NCBI GenBank assembly: GCA_027296925.1
Contig: JAPUIP010000832.1
Span: 1 to 22,064, forward strand
Reading direction: 5' to 3'
Source of the DNA: Candidatus Poribacteria bacterium
GTDB taxonomy: Bacteria; Poribacteria; WGA-4E; PCPOR2b
DNA: 22,064 nucleotides
Every line of letters starts with the position of its first letter. Position 1 is the stretch's first letter. Below, in pieces: positions 1 through 10,100 of the stretch. The translations under genes were made by a program, and so were the position numbers. The notes under the pieces were generated by a model. That model ran no database searches and had not been told where the DNA came from. It saw only the letters and a list, made by a program, of their open reading frames with translations.

Positions 1-1
1 A

Positions 2-267
2 CTATACTTCCGCATTTTTCGAGGGTAAAATTTAACAAAGTGAAAAGTGCCTAACGGGTCTAAAGTGCCTAACGTGCCTAAAGTTGGGCATCCGTTGGCC
101 GCCATCCATTTCTGACATTTCTGCAATTCGGTTTGGAGTGCGAACCTGCAGAAAGAATAAGGGGCCCCAATTCGATTTTTCTCATAACCGAGAAGTCACG
201 CGAGCCCTTGGAGGACAGCACGCTTAACACGTGTTCCAAATTGCCCACAAATTCTGCGGAAGTATAG
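2..267. repeat. 13-bp inverted pair flanking a 240-bp spacer
   Basis: CTATACTTCCGCA at 2-14 is the exact reverse complement of TGCGGAAGTATAG at 255-267. The pair encloses the 9-bp tandem repeat and a stretch with no credible gene. A perfect 13-bp match this close together is unlikely by chance. It could be the ends of a small non-autonomous element or a long-range hairpin. I see no target-site duplication, because the left end is at the window edge. Confidence 0.45.
45..89. repeat. 9-bp tandem repeat, five degenerate copies
   Basis: Consecutive 9-mers read AAGTGCCTA, ACGGGTCTA, AAGTGCCTA, ACGTGCCTA and AAGTTGGGC. The first and third are identical, the fourth differs at two positions, and the second and fifth are more diverged. 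The array is intergenic, downstream of the minus-strand response regulator. Function is unknown. Confidence 0.7.
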
Positions 268-352
268 GTAGTGAATGAATTCGGATGTTTTGAACGGAAG
301 CAGTCAACGTGCAGTATAGCTATTCGCAACTTCATCCCATCTGGAAACCCCA

Positions 353-1087
353 TCATGGGCTCGCATTTTCCAGACTTTCTGCGCGAGCAGACGCAACTGC
401 AAAATCTCTCTCCTGATCCGATTCCCACAAGAGCCACTTGGTTCCTGCGATCTTCTGTCCTTCAATTTCTCGCTGCCAGAGAATTTGCCCAACCGCTAAG
501 AAAGGTTTACCGTTCTTTGGTGGATAGATAACAAATGCGCAAAGACCGGATACGATTAATTCTTCAGGTGCAACGAATGCAAGACCACCTTCTGTCAAAT
601 TGCGGAGTTCCGTTCGCCTTGGTTCAAGGAATGGTTGGACGAATAGACTCCACTCCAAGGGGATGTAATGGACACGCCAATGGACATGATAACGCGGTGC
701 CCTGATCGTGTTAGGCACGAAAGGAGATGGCGACATCAATGCCCGATCGATCGCAGCGGTGAGATCGTCACTCACAAACGGTTTTCTCACGACGGCATCG
801 AAGATTTCCAAAGGTTCCGGCTGGAGCTCATCAAGGGTACCTGAGATTAAGCAGATTGGCACTGTGGGTTTGAGGGTCTTCATGCGCCGTGCCAATTCAA
901 GGCCATCGAGGTGGGGCATCCGATAATCGGTGAACACAATATCATATTCGTTCTGTTCAAACAATGCTAAGGCTTCACGGCTATCTGTGGCTGTTGTGGT
1001 CTTATGACCTTGATGCTGCAGCATATCTGCAAGAAGTTCACAGATGAATAGTTCATCATCCACTGCGAGAATATTCAGCGGGTTCAT
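353..1087 (-). CDS. Response regulator with REC and PilZ-like domains
   Basis: A 244-residue cytoplasmic protein. Residues 1-118 form a receiver domain: the acidic pair D10-D11 in AVDDE, the phospho-acceptor Asp in VFTDYRMPH (about residue 54), the Ser of LISG and the Lys of VRKPF. The rest (about 125-235) is PilZ-like, with an Arg/His-rich lead-in and NLTEGGLAF in place of the usual D/NxSxxG motif. PilZ domains bind cyclic di-GMP in many families; here the motif is imperfect, so binding is inference. AAAGGGGA just upstream is the ribosome site and supports this ATG. No histidine kinase is adjacent, so it is an orphan regulator in this window. The target may be envelope or surface behaviour, which is not shown by the sequence. 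Confidence 0.88.
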   Translation of the reverse strand: MNPLNILAVDDELFICELLADMLQHQGHKTTTATDSREALALFEQNEYDIVFTDYRMPHLDGLELARRMKTLKPTVPICLISGTLDELQPEPLEIFDAVVRKPFVSDDLTAAIDRALMSPSPFVPNTIRAPRYHVHWRVHYIPLEWSLFVQPFLEPRRTELRNLTEGGLAFVAPEELIVSGLCAFVIYPPKNGKPFLAVGQILWQREIEGQKIAGTKWLLWESDQERDFAVASARAESLENASP

Positions 1088-1829
1088 GTTTCCCCTTTCA
1101 CGTTCTTTCGCACCGATTTAGGGGTTGCAGTGGAGGAGGCTTTTATCGGCTTAGGAGCTACTTAATGCGCTTAAGTAAAGAATAGAAAAGTGTCATTGGG
1201 ATTTCCTTAATTCCTAATAATATAGCGACAATGAGATTTTGGCTCTTTTTTATCCGATGTAATATTAGCAATAAACATACCAGGAGAAAAGAGACTCAGT
1301 GGTGTTTGCCTGTTAACCTGCCCGGCGTTCAAAGTCAGCATCTTACTCAAATACGCTAACGGCCTTGCAACCTGCACCGTACCTGATTTTGTAATAAATC
1401 TGACAGGGTGTATAGAATTTCGGCATCCGATTGTCGTTCAATGAACAGAAGCGAGCTGTTTGGAGACATCACCAGGCTTTGAGTCGATTCAACCGGAACA
1501 TAAATCATACAGAAAAACACTCAGAAGCGCGGTCTCATACTTGATTGTGGAGGAACAGCCGCCACGTGCGGTCGATACAGGCGCTTATTTCAAAGAGACG
1601 GTCTGTTGGGATTGGTGGGAGGGTGGGGAGTTGTTGCGGTCGGACCGTGAATTCACGACCTTTGACGGTCAACGTTGATCATGTCTGATACTGAGAAAAT
1701 CAACCCGAAGGCAAAACCAGAGGTTGTTAGCTTTCCGCAGGCTCGCATTGTTGTTGGATTCCGTCCTTCAATCGAAGCCGTCTTCGATCTTTCTTCCAGT
1801 GGCCGGTCTCATCAGTCCAGGTGGGTAGA
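1088..1829. other. Intergenic region without a convincing gene
   Basis: This 742-base gap separates two minus-strand genes. Plus-strand frames open at 1460-1678 and 1675-1905 have TTG starts, no ribosome site and no family I recognise; the second runs antisense into the LysM gene. On the minus strand a stop-free stretch at 1207-1437 lacks a good start codon and could be an eroded gene fragment. The part near 1150-1270 is AT-rich and probably holds the response-regulator promoter, but no clear -35/-10 pair can be chosen. Confidence 0.5.
1771..1788. other. Perfect 7-bp hairpin
   Basis: ATCGAAG at 1771-1777 pairs with CTTCGAT at 1782-1788 around a CCGT loop. It lies about 40 bases beyond the stop of the LysM gene. 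On the minus strand no U-run follows, so it is a weak terminator candidate for that gene. On the plus strand a pyrimidine-rich CTTTCTTCC follows. Confidence 0.3.
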
Positions 1830-2462
1830 TTATCGGCCCAGCGACGCCCTGCGAAATGACGGAGGTATTTTCGCAGCCGGAATAAACAGCTCTGTTCCTG
1901 CCTGAATCGCATTGGCATCTGTAAGCCCATTTGCGTCGACAACGCTTTGCAACGGAACACCGTATCGTAAGGCGATGTTTTCCAGCGTGTCTCCTGTCTG
2001 AACAGTGACCACGGTGCCTCGCTGACTTGGGATTTTAATCGCTTGTCCAACACGGATTAGGTTGGGGTTTTCCGGTTTATTGACGCTTAGCAAAGTCACC
2101 AGGTCAAGATTGTGCTTTCGCGCAATTCGCCAGAGCGTGTCATTTTCGCGTACATAATAAACGCGCATTGGAGCGGTGGCACGATTTGAGTGAGGCGAAT
2201 CGGACTGGAGGCGCGCCCCATGTTCCGCTGTCGTCAATATTTTGTGCTGATTGTCATGCGGTGATGCCGCACGAAGTTTCTCAGAAGTATTAACGAGCTT
2301 TGATTCAAAGAGCGTTGCCAAATCTATCTGCGTCAAGTCAGATTGGTGTTCGCTGGTGAGCAGATCGGTTTTCACGGGCGGTTCACGTAAGCGATTCAGC
2401 AGTATGAGACTCAATGCTAAAATCACTGTGGTCCACATTACGACTTGGCGGTGTGCTTGCAT
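1830..2462 (-). CDS. Membrane-anchored protein with two LysM domains
   Basis: A 210-residue protein. Residues 7-24 (VVMWTTVILALSLILLNR) are an N-terminal membrane anchor. A polar, Ser/Thr/His-rich linker (about 30-100) leads to two LysM domains at about 102-145 and 151-195, each with the typical GDTL/NDTL start and a final IKIP or LFIP. LysM domains bind the glycan backbone of peptidoglycan, so the protein probably sits in the inner membrane and holds or senses the wall. No catalytic domain follows, so it is not itself a hydrolase. The ATG at 2462 is preferred over an upstream ATG at 2507, because AAAGGAGGA lies eight bases upstream and the hydrophobic anchor then starts properly. Confidence 0.85.
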   Translation of the reverse strand: MQAHRQVVMWTTVILALSLILLNRLREPPVKTDLLTSEHQSDLTQIDLATLFESKLVNTSEKLRAASPHDNQHKILTTAEHGARLQSDSPHSNRATAPMRVYYVRENDTLWRIARKHNLDLVTLLSVNKPENPNLIRVGQAIKIPSQRGTVVTVQTGDTLENIALRYGVPLQSVVDANGLTDANAIQAGTELFIPAAKIPPSFRRASLGR

Positions 2463-2769
2463 CAAATCCTCCTTTGAGTGCAGCAAGTTTGTACGGTCCA
2501 AACACATAGTGTTACCACTGTCAACGTTGATTTAGAAAATTCGTTACGCAGAAATACGCCGAATGCTGATCTATCTCTTCGGCGCGATATACCTCCTGTT
2601 TGGTGCAACAATCGAACGCTTGGTGTGTTCAAAAATGTGCATAAAGCCTTTGGTACACCGTCTTAACCCGTGAACGTCTTACAATATAATCCAGGCATGA
2701 AACCTGCGCCATTTTGTCATGTCCCTCAGAATATGTGATTTTCCTTGAAAATTGTTCTCATCTTTTGGC
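2463..2769. other. Divergent intergenic region with small palindromes
   Basis: The gap lies between the minus-strand LysM gene and the plus-strand envelope operon. It contains AACACATAGTGTT (2501-2513) and TCAACGTTGA (2521-2530), both short palindromes that could be operator sites for the LysM gene. A TTGACA on the minus strand at about 2520-2525 has no good -10 at the right distance. No gene is seen. Confidence 0.4.
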
Positions 2770-2798
2770 TTGACGATCTGATAGGGTTTGTGTAGAAT
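2770..2798 (+). promoter_or_regulatory. Sigma70-type promoter of the envelope operon
   Basis: TTGACG (2770-2775) and TAGAAT (2793-2798) are separated by exactly 17 bases. The predicted start of transcription is near 2805, about 19 bases before the first start codon. Each box differs from consensus at one position. It should drive the five co-directional genes that follow. Confidence 0.7.
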
Positions 2799-2823
2799 AT
2801 TACTGTGAAAGGTGGGAGTAAAT

Positions 2824-3216
2824 TTGACAATCCGTCTCTTATTCTGGCTTCCGATTTTTCCTCTCGTAGTGCTTGGATGTGCAACCTCACAAAATCAGGC
2901 GACGATCGAGCAGTATAATCAGTTTGCCGTTAGATCTGCTAAATTACAACTGTGGAACGAAGCGATTTTCCGTTGGCAGCACATCCTGGAAATCGAACCC
3001 CAAAACGCGAAGACATACAACAACTTGGGAGTTGCCTACGAAGCATTAGGGAAGATTGATGAAGCAATCGAAGCGTATAAGCGTGCAACTGAACTGGATC
3101 CAGATAATAAGTTTTATCGCTTCAACTATAGAAAGTGCCGCCTTCATGTCCAGCGTAGTCGCATGAAGCCGTCTGATGCAGACGGCGTAGATGCCACAGA
3201 TAGTTCTGAATCTTAA
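2824..3216 (+). CDS. Small TPR lipoprotein
   Basis: A 130-residue lipoprotein with two tetratricopeptide repeats. The hydrophobic signal LLFWLPIFPLVVLGC ends in a lipobox with Cys at residue 19. The TPRs span about 33-66 (including AIFRWQHILEIEPQN) and 67-100 (YNNLGVAYEALGKIDEAIE...). The acidic tail is short and disordered. TPRs mediate protein-protein contacts, so this is probably an envelope scaffold working with the following lipoprotein or the barrel fusion. I place the start at TTG 2824, because GGTGGGAG lies five bases upstream; an in-frame GTG at 2812 would put that ribosome site inside the gene. It is the first gene after the promoter at 2770. Confidence 0.82.
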   Translation: MTIRLLFWLPIFPLVVLGCATSQNQATIEQYNQFAVRSAKLQLWNEAIFRWQHILEIEPQNAKTYNNLGVAYEALGKIDEAIEAYKRATELDPDNKFYRFNYRKCRLHVQRSRMKPSDADGVDATDSSES

Positions 3217-3280
3217 ATCTCCCCTTCTTATCCCTTCATTTCCGCGAGCCCATAATATTGCGGTGCTCTAAGGACTCATT

Positions 3281-4123
3281 ATGCAACCTTGGAATCGTGT
3301 TAATCGTATCCCCGGCCAGAATGGGTTGTTCCGGTTGAGAATGTGCCCCCAAAGCATTCACCAACGGATTCGTGTACTTTCACCGCTATGGAGATGGTGC
3401 GGCAATCTCACGGCTAGCGGGCTGATGGTCTTGATCAGTTTAAGCCTCTACTGTGGCTGCGGCAGTTCAGTCACGCGCGTTCCAATTCAGATTCAAGTCC
3501 AATCTATGATCGACGCAAACCAGTATTCGAGTTTTGCCGTATTGCCATTCATTGAGGATGAACGGTCCGATAGCCGACACATAAAGGTGGACGAGGAAAT
3601 TGGACGAGACCTCTCTTCCTTGATGCGAATTGGATTGGGACGGCATCAGAATTTCGATGTTGTGAGCACGAACGAAACATTACGGATGCTCACCGGTGAG
3701 ACGCTCAACGTCGATCTATTATCGAATGTGGATGAGCTTGTCCGTATTGGACAATACTTTGAAGTCGACGCGGTGATTGGGGGAAGCTATACTTTCTTCG
3801 CCGTCAGTGAGCCGAGACGTTACTATGGAGAACGTTATTCGAGGGAGCTCCAACGGTATGTCACAGATTATCAGGATTACCTGCAGAAAACCTACGTCCT
3901 TTCGTTGAGGATTGTAATCGCCGGTGTAGATACGGAGGAAATTATCCGGGATGATAGATATGACCGGCGTGCTGTCGAGGCGCATACGACCGGTTCATTT
4001 CTTATCTCAGAAATTATGCCGAGCGGGGGTGTCTTGAAAAACTTGGCGAAACAGGCAATCTCGGAATTTACGCGACAGATTGCACCACACCACGAAATAG
4101 AAGAAAGGTTTTTGGTGAGATAG
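3281..4123 (+). CDS. CsgG-like lipoprotein
   Basis: A 280-residue exported protein. A hydrophobic stretch at about 46-57 ends in LYCGC, with Cys60 the likely lipidation site. The stretch in front of it is unusually long (about 45 residues), so a later start such as Met21 is possible, although AAGGA is well placed for this ATG. The mature part begins with FAVLPFIEDER, then SLMRIGLGRHQNFDVVS and a VDAVIGGSYTFF strand. This is the order seen in CsgG and related outer-membrane lipoproteins (nucleotide-binding-like alpha/beta fold). CsgG forms a secretion pore for curli; no curli genes are present, so a pore role is not claimed. Its stop is one base before the next ATG, which indicates translational coupling to the barrel fusion. 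Confidence 0.72.
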   Translation: MQPWNRVNRIPGQNGLFRLRMCPQSIHQRIRVLSPLWRWCGNLTASGLMVLISLSLYCGCGSSVTRVPIQIQVQSMIDANQYSSFAVLPFIEDERSDSRHIKVDEEIGRDLSSLMRIGLGRHQNFDVVSTNETLRMLTGETLNVDLLSNVDELVRIGQYFEVDAVIGGSYTFFAVSEPRRYYGERYSRELQRYVTDYQDYLQKTYVLSLRIVIAGVDTEEIIRDDRYDRRAVEAHTTGSFLISEIMPSGGVLKNLAKQAISEFTRQIAPHHEIEERFLVR

Positions 4124-4124
4124 C

Positions 4125-7067
4125 ATGGCATCAAAGCTAAGTCGATGGGGCCACAGGTTGATGAGGCCGTGGGGCGGGGTGATTCAGCGAACCGACGCTT
4201 CTGCGAAGAATAGTTTTGCGGGAACTCGATTTTCTAGCTTCCTTTGTCTGGTATGTCTGTTGGTCTGTCTGCTTGCTACAAATAGCTGGGCGCAACGCTT
4301 CGGAAAAAATAAAATTACCGATCAGCAGTTCGACTGGATGATTCATCGAACGGAACACTTTGACATTCACTACTATCCGAGCGAAGAGCGGCTCGTGCCG
4401 ATTATGGCGGATATTGCTGAAGAGGCTTATGAGAGGCATAGCGAAGACTTTGAGCATGAGATCCGGGATCGAACGCCCCTCATTTTATACCAGTCCCACA
4501 AAGATTTTCAAGAAACCAATATCATTCTGCAAGAGCTTCATGAGGGGATCGGTGGGTTTGCTGACCGCTTCAAACGGCGTGTGGTCATCCCCTTTACCGG
4601 CTCGATGGAAGCGTTTCGCGAGGTAATCGTCCACGAACTTGTCCATATCTTTCAATATGACATTATTTATCAGAAACCCGCTGGCCAGATCTATAGTGGT
4701 GAATTTCTCTATAGCCCTCCAATCTGGTTCATTGAAGGAATGGCGGACTATTTTGGCGAAGACAACAACGCGATTGGGGAGATGGTCTTAAGGGATGCGA
4801 GTATCGCGAATCAGATTGTTCCACTGATGCATCTGGATCGGGTATGGGCGGTACAGCCTTTTATGGGATATAAGCTCGGACAATCTGCGATCGGGTACCT
4901 CGCCGAGACATACGGGCGAGACAAGGTCGGGCAGATTATGCACGAACTGCGACATATCCGTACGAAAGATCTCTCTGAGGCTTTTAAGAACGTGGTGGAT
5001 ATAAGCCTAGAACAGTTTGATAAAGAGTGGCGCCAAATGGTTCAGAAAAAGTACTGGCCGAAGATTGAGTATAAGGGGATGCCCGACTTGATTGCCAAGA
5101 ATCTCACGGAGAAATCGCGTTACTCCCATAACATAAAACCCGTTTGGTCTCCGAGCGGCGACATTATTGCTTATGTGACCGGTAATGATGGGTTTAGTGA
5201 AATTGTTCTCATGTCTGCCAGGGACGGAAGCCGGGTGGATCGCATTAGCAAACGCTTTTTCCGAAGCAAGTACGAAGAGATCCGCGCGGATCTGAGCGGT
5301 ACAGACAATGGGCTTGATTGGTCACCCGATGGGGATCGGATTGCCTTCATTACCAAATATCGTGGCTCAGATTATCTGCTTGACGTGAACATTATCACCA
5401 AAAAGTTAGCACATCGCATCAAGCTGGATTTTGAGGCAGCGCATTCACCAAGTTACGATGGGAGCGGTGAGCGGATTATCTTTTCGGCGTTGAAAAACGG
5501 GCAGACAGATCTGTATATCATCTCTTTAGCAACGGAGGACATCACTCGCCTGACGAATGACACATTTGATGACATTCACCCCTCGTGGCATCCGACAAAG
5601 GAGGAAGTCATTTATGCCTCGGAACGAGAGGGCCGGTACAAACTGATCACGATCGATGTCAACCGTCGCACGCAACGCCAGTTGACGTATGGCGAACACA
5701 ACGCCATCAGTCCAAATTGGTCTGCTGAAGGGGATGAACTCATTTTCTGCTCTGATCTCAATGGCGTTTATGATCTGTATACCATGAAACCGGATGGCAA
5801 GGACTTCACGCGGTTGACTGATGTGATGACGGCGTGTTTCAATCCCCGTTTTTCGCCGGATCGAAAACACATCCTGTTTGGAGCATATCAGGGTGGCAAG
5901 CAGGATATTTATGTCATGGAAACCGAAAAGGCGATTAATGAAAAGATTGATATGCCGCCTCTGGATTTTCAGCCGGTTGTCGCCGAAGCACCGATACAAA
6001 GACTGCCACGCCGAATCGCCCGCCGGAAGTATGGGACCAAAATCGGCTTGGATGCGATCTTCACCAGCTTCAACCTCGGCTCCGACGGTTTGCTTCGCAA
6101 CACAACAGACCTGATTGCCAGCGATATGATGGGCAATCATCGTTTGGGGCTGAGTGTTGTCAATCAATCGGGCTTCCTTGCTCCAGATTTTATTGCTCAA
6201 TACAGCTACCTGTCGCGCCGGGCGGATTTGGGCGTGGCATTCTTCAACTACCATGAATATCACCTGTTGGGGACGCCGTTCAACCGCCGCGGGGTTTTGC
6301 AGCGCGTAACGGGATTGATAGGTTCTGTTAACTATCCTTTCAATCGTTACCGTCGATTAGAATTAGAGTTGAGGATGTATTCGACGCCTTTTGCCTTTCG
6401 CTATCAAACCGATCGTCCAGATGACCGTGGGTTCCTGATGCTTGCAAAAGCTTCTTTGGTGAGCGACACAACGATGTGGCGGGAGTTTGGCCCCCATAGG
6501 GGTACACGCTATAATCTGACGGTTGAGCAGTCATTGCCTAGATTAGGGAGCGACCTTGCGCTAACGAATGTGATTCTGGATGCCCGTCGATACTTTAAGC
6601 TCAGTAGGCGCTCGACATTTGCAACTCGCCTGCTCTTAGGCGGGAGTTTTGGAGCGGATGAGTCGATCTTCTATCTCGGCGGAATTGATACGTTACGAGG
6701 CTACAGTTATGAAGAACTCATCGGTACACGGATGGGGCTATTAAAATTTGAAATCCGTATTCCGTTCATCGACGAACTCCGCTTCGGTTGGCCCTTTGCT
6801 TGGGCGATTGGCGGTATTCGTGGAATCATCTTTGCGGACTTCGGTACGGTTTGGTCGAAAAAAGAGTTCAGTGGAGATAACGATTATCACGTCTTCCGGA
6901 AGGAGGGAAATCGTATTCGTCTGGATGATGTCAAGGGCTCAGTCGGCGTTGGCCTCCGATTGCAACTGGGGCTCTTTTCCCTCGACTTTGATGTGGCGCG
7001 TCGCACCGATCTGGCGACCCTAGATCCAGATGTGATGTTCCACTTCGGTTTGGGGCAAGCGTTTTAG
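4125..7067 (+). CDS. Fusion: HExxH peptidase, TolB-like propeller, BamA-like barrel
   Basis: A 980-residue exported protein. A signal peptide lies at about 36-57 (cleavage near SWA). Residues about 70-310 are a gluzincin peptidase of the MA-like type: HELVH at 170-174 with the third zinc ligand probably E204 in WFIEGMADY. About 335-605 are six TolB/WD40-like propeller blades, seen as repeats of WSPSGD, WSPDGD, PSYDGS, SWHPTK, NWSAEG and RFSPDR. About 635-980 are a BamA/Omp85-type barrel, with GGIDTLRGYSYEE and a C-terminal Phe, the usual signal for insertion by the BAM machinery. The protein should be an outer-membrane barrel with a large periplasmic part. Substrate is unknown. All active-site residues are present, so the peptidase is probably functional. 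It is the centre of the operon. Confidence 0.87.
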   Translation: MASKLSRWGHRLMRPWGGVIQRTDASAKNSFAGTRFSSFLCLVCLLVCLLATNSWAQRFGKNKITDQQFDWMIHRTEHFDIHYYPSEERLVPIMADIAEEAYERHSEDFEHEIRDRTPLILYQSHKDFQETNIILQELHEGIGGFADRFKRRVVIPFTGSMEAFREVIVHELVHIFQYDIIYQKPAGQIYSGEFLYSPPIWFIEGMADYFGEDNNAIGEMVLRDASIANQIVPLMHLDRVWAVQPFMGYKLGQSAIGYLAETYGRDKVGQIMHELRHIRTKDLSEAFKNVVDISLEQFDKEWRQMVQKKYWPKIEYKGMPDLIAKNLTEKSRYSHNIKPVWSPSGDIIAYVTGNDGFSEIVLMSARDGSRVDRISKRFFRSKYEEIRADLSGTDNGLDWSPDGDRIAFITKYRGSDYLLDVNIITKKLAHRIKLDFEAAHSPSYDGSGERIIFSALKNGQTDLYIISLATEDITRLTNDTFDDIHPSWHPTKEEVIYASEREGRYKLITIDVNRRTQRQLTYGEHNAISPNWSAEGDELIFCSDLNGVYDLYTMKPDGKDFTRLTDVMTACFNPRFSPDRKHILFGAYQGGKQDIYVMETEKAINEKIDMPPLDFQPVVAEAPIQRLPRRIARRKYGTKIGLDAIFTSFNLGSDGLLRNTTDLIASDMMGNHRLGLSVVNQSGFLAPDFIAQYSYLSRRADLGVAFFNYHEYHLLGTPFNRRGVLQRVTGLIGSVNYPFNRYRRLELELRMYSTPFAFRYQTDRPDDRGFLMLAKASLVSDTTMWREFGPHRGTRYNLTVEQSLPRLGSDLALTNVILDARRYFKLSRRSTFATRLLLGGSFGADESIFYLGGIDTLRGYSYEELIGTRMGLLKFEIRIPFIDELRFGWPFAWAIGGIRGIIFADFGTVWSKKEFSGDNDYHVFRKEGNRIRLDDVKGSVGVGLRLQLGLFSLDFDVARRTDLATLDPDVMFHFGLGQAF

Positions 7068-7122
7068 AATTGAATATTGACGATTGAAAGAAGTTCACCT
7101 TTTTCAATGAAAGAGAGTATGC

Positions 7123-10100
7123 ATGCAACCACGTTTCGCTCGGTTTATTATTCTTGGCGCCGTTTTGGCGGTGGTCCTTGGCGGTGTGGCGATCCTCGTA
7201 AAAATCTATCCCGACCTGCTCTGGTTTGATATGGTCGGCTATGTCGCCATTTATAAAACAATCCTATTAACGAAGATCGCTCTGGGAGTGGTCATTGGGG
7301 GAGCCTTTCTGGCCGTTACCCTCACAAATCTCTATCTCATCTCGCGTTTCACGCCGTCTCGGCTGAGTCCGAGGCTCATGGAATCGATTCCCCTTGAAGG
7401 GATAGCCGATTTTGACCTTCGGAAGGGGCTCTATGTCGTACTGACACTCCTGGCAATTGGAGGAAGTGCCCTAGCCGGTTACATGGCAACGGATTACTGG
7501 GAAGTCTTTCTCCGCTATTCTAAGGCGAGTGGTCTTACCTTCCAGTCAGCGACCTCTCTCACCGCTCCAGCAAATCGCGGTGCAACGGAGGTCCTCATTT
7601 CTCAATGGGAGCTTGATGCCAAAGGATTTCAGGCGGGCGATGATGTCACGATCGAAGAAGGCGATCGCCGCCAAACCGCACAGATTCAATCGGTGGAAAT
7701 TGTCGAAGATGGGCACGCCAAGCTGCAATTAAATCGAGCACTTGACTTTGATACAACCCAGAAAGCGGTTGTGACTTCGAGCGCCCGAGATCCAATTTTT
7801 CATAAGGATATTAACTACTACGTTTTCAGGATGCCACTGGAGCGCTATATTTGTGGCACTCTATTTGGTCTGTTTATGTTGCTGACCCTTTTTACGGCGG
7901 TCATCTACTTTTTCCACGGTTCATTAATTACTGACGGTAATCGCTTTGAACCCCCGCCGCGCGTCAAGACCCATCTCTTTACACTGATCTGTCTACTGCT
8001 GTTGTTTCGCGCCTGGAATTACCGCTTTGCGATGTATGACCTCCTCTATACCACGAGTGATGTCGTCCGCGGCGGAGGCGGGTATGCGGCGATGCATGCA
8101 CGACTGCCTGTGTTAAAGATCATGATGGGGCTTGCGATTCTTTGCGCGCTGGTTTTCCTGATTAGTATCTTTTTGCGCCGGATCACTTTTGCTGTTGGTA
8201 GCGTGGTTGTTCTTTTGCTTGTAGGATTTATTGGGCAGGTCTATCCCCGTCTCATTCAGAATTTGAAAGTTGAGCCCAGCAAGCAGAAACTGGAGGCAAA
8301 ATACATCAACTATAATATCCGGGCGACGTTGCACGCTTATGATCTGGAAGACAACACCGTGACAGAGAAAGAGTATCCCTTGACGAGGGAATTGTCTTAT
8401 GAGGACATCACCCATCAGGAAAATGCCGCTGTAATTAACAGTATACGGCTGTGGGATTGGCGCCCCCTGCGGCGTACGTTCCGGCAACTCCAGGAGTTGC
8501 GTTCACAATACGATTTTCCTGATGTAGACATAGATCGCTACACGATGGCAAACGAAGAACCTCGCCAGGTGATGCTTGCTACGCGCGAACTCAATATTGA
8601 GGATCTGTCGCGCGAGGTGCGTAACGATTGGTATAAGCGAACTTATGTTTACACGCACGGCTACGGAGCGGTGCTGAGCCCTGTCAACGAAATCATCGGG
8701 GGAAAACCGAAGATGTACATTCGGGATATGGATCCCATCAACTACGAGCCCGAATGGACATATCGGTTTAACGAAAATCCGGGGCCTCGAACCTACTACG
8801 GGGAACGTACAAATCATTATATTATTGTCCACCCAGACCGCAGTGAACCGCTGGAGTTCGACTATCCGCAAGCGTTTGGACAGGATTTCGCTAAATATTC
8901 GTACACCGGTAAGGGAGGGGTTGAACTATCCTCCTTCTGGCGAAAACTGATATACACGCTGAAATTTAGTAACGAAATTAAGTTTGTCCTGCCGGGCGAA
9001 ATTGAATCAACAAGCCGTGTGCTCTACCATCGGAATATTAAGGAACGTGTGCGAAAAATCGCGCCCTTCCTGCGTTATGATGATGATCCTTACCTGGTCA
9101 TTCACGACGGTCGACTCGTCTGGATGATTGATGCTTACACAACGACAACGCGCTATCCGTATTCGGCCCCCATGCAGGATGTTATCCGTGCCAGGGTGGC
9201 TGAGCGCGCCGGCAGACGTGCAGTTGGTCGCATCGCGGGCGGAGAAAGGCCGTGGGGGAATTATATCCGAAATGCAGTCAAGGTGAGGCTTGATGCGTAT
9301 GATGGCACGGTAACTTTTTATCTGATGGAACAAGAAAAAGACCCCATTGCTGAATGCTATCGCCGTATCTTCCCGGATCTGTTCAAACCGTTTGATGAGA
9401 TGCCGCAGGAACTTAAAAAGCACATCCGATATCCCACGACGATGTTTCTGCTTCAAGCGCGCATGTATCAGGATTATCACATGAAGGATCCAATCACCTT
9501 CTACGCGAGCGAGGATCAGTGGGAGATCGGCGAAGAGCTTTACGACAGCACAGAACGTCCGCGTCCTCAGCAGCCGCTTCAGCCCACGAGCCCGTTTGCC
9601 TCTCGCTCACAGAGCCTTCCAGAGAAAATCACGAATGTGCAGGAGGTCGCCCCTTACTATATCGTGATTAAAATTCCGGGAGAGGAACGCGCCGAATTTG
9701 TGCTGATGTTGCCGTTCACACCGAAAAACAAGTCGAATCTCACCGCCTGGATCTCCGCACGGTGCGATCTGCCGCAATATGGACAATTGCTCGTTTACCG
9801 CTTCCCAAAGGGGCAACTTGTTCCCGGGCCGATGCAGTTGGAGAATTTCATCAGCCAAGAGCCGGAAATCTCCCAGCAGATCAGCTTATGGAATACCCAG
9901 GGGTCGCGTGTGCTTCGTGGCAATCTGCTGATCATCCCGATGAACGACGCCATCCTGTATGTTGAGCCAATCTATATTCAAGCGGAAAACGAAGAATCGG
10001 CGATTCCGGAATTGCGTCGTGTGGTCGTTGGCTATAAAGAAAACGTCACGTGGGGCGAAAGCCTCGACGAGGCACTGATCAAGATGTTTGGTCGGAAGGC

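Noticed and set aside
78..437. 119-residue minus-strand open frame
   Set aside because: It overlaps the end of the response-regulator gene in another frame, ends in the tandem repeat, and has no ribosome site or family resemblance.
1460..1905. Two plus-strand open frames (1460-1678 and 1675-1905)
   Set aside because: Both have TTG starts without a ribosome site and match nothing I know. The second runs antisense through the well-supported LysM gene.
5526..6263. 245-residue antisense open frame
   Set aside because: It lies opposite the propeller-barrel fusion and mirrors its codons. No start signal or motif.
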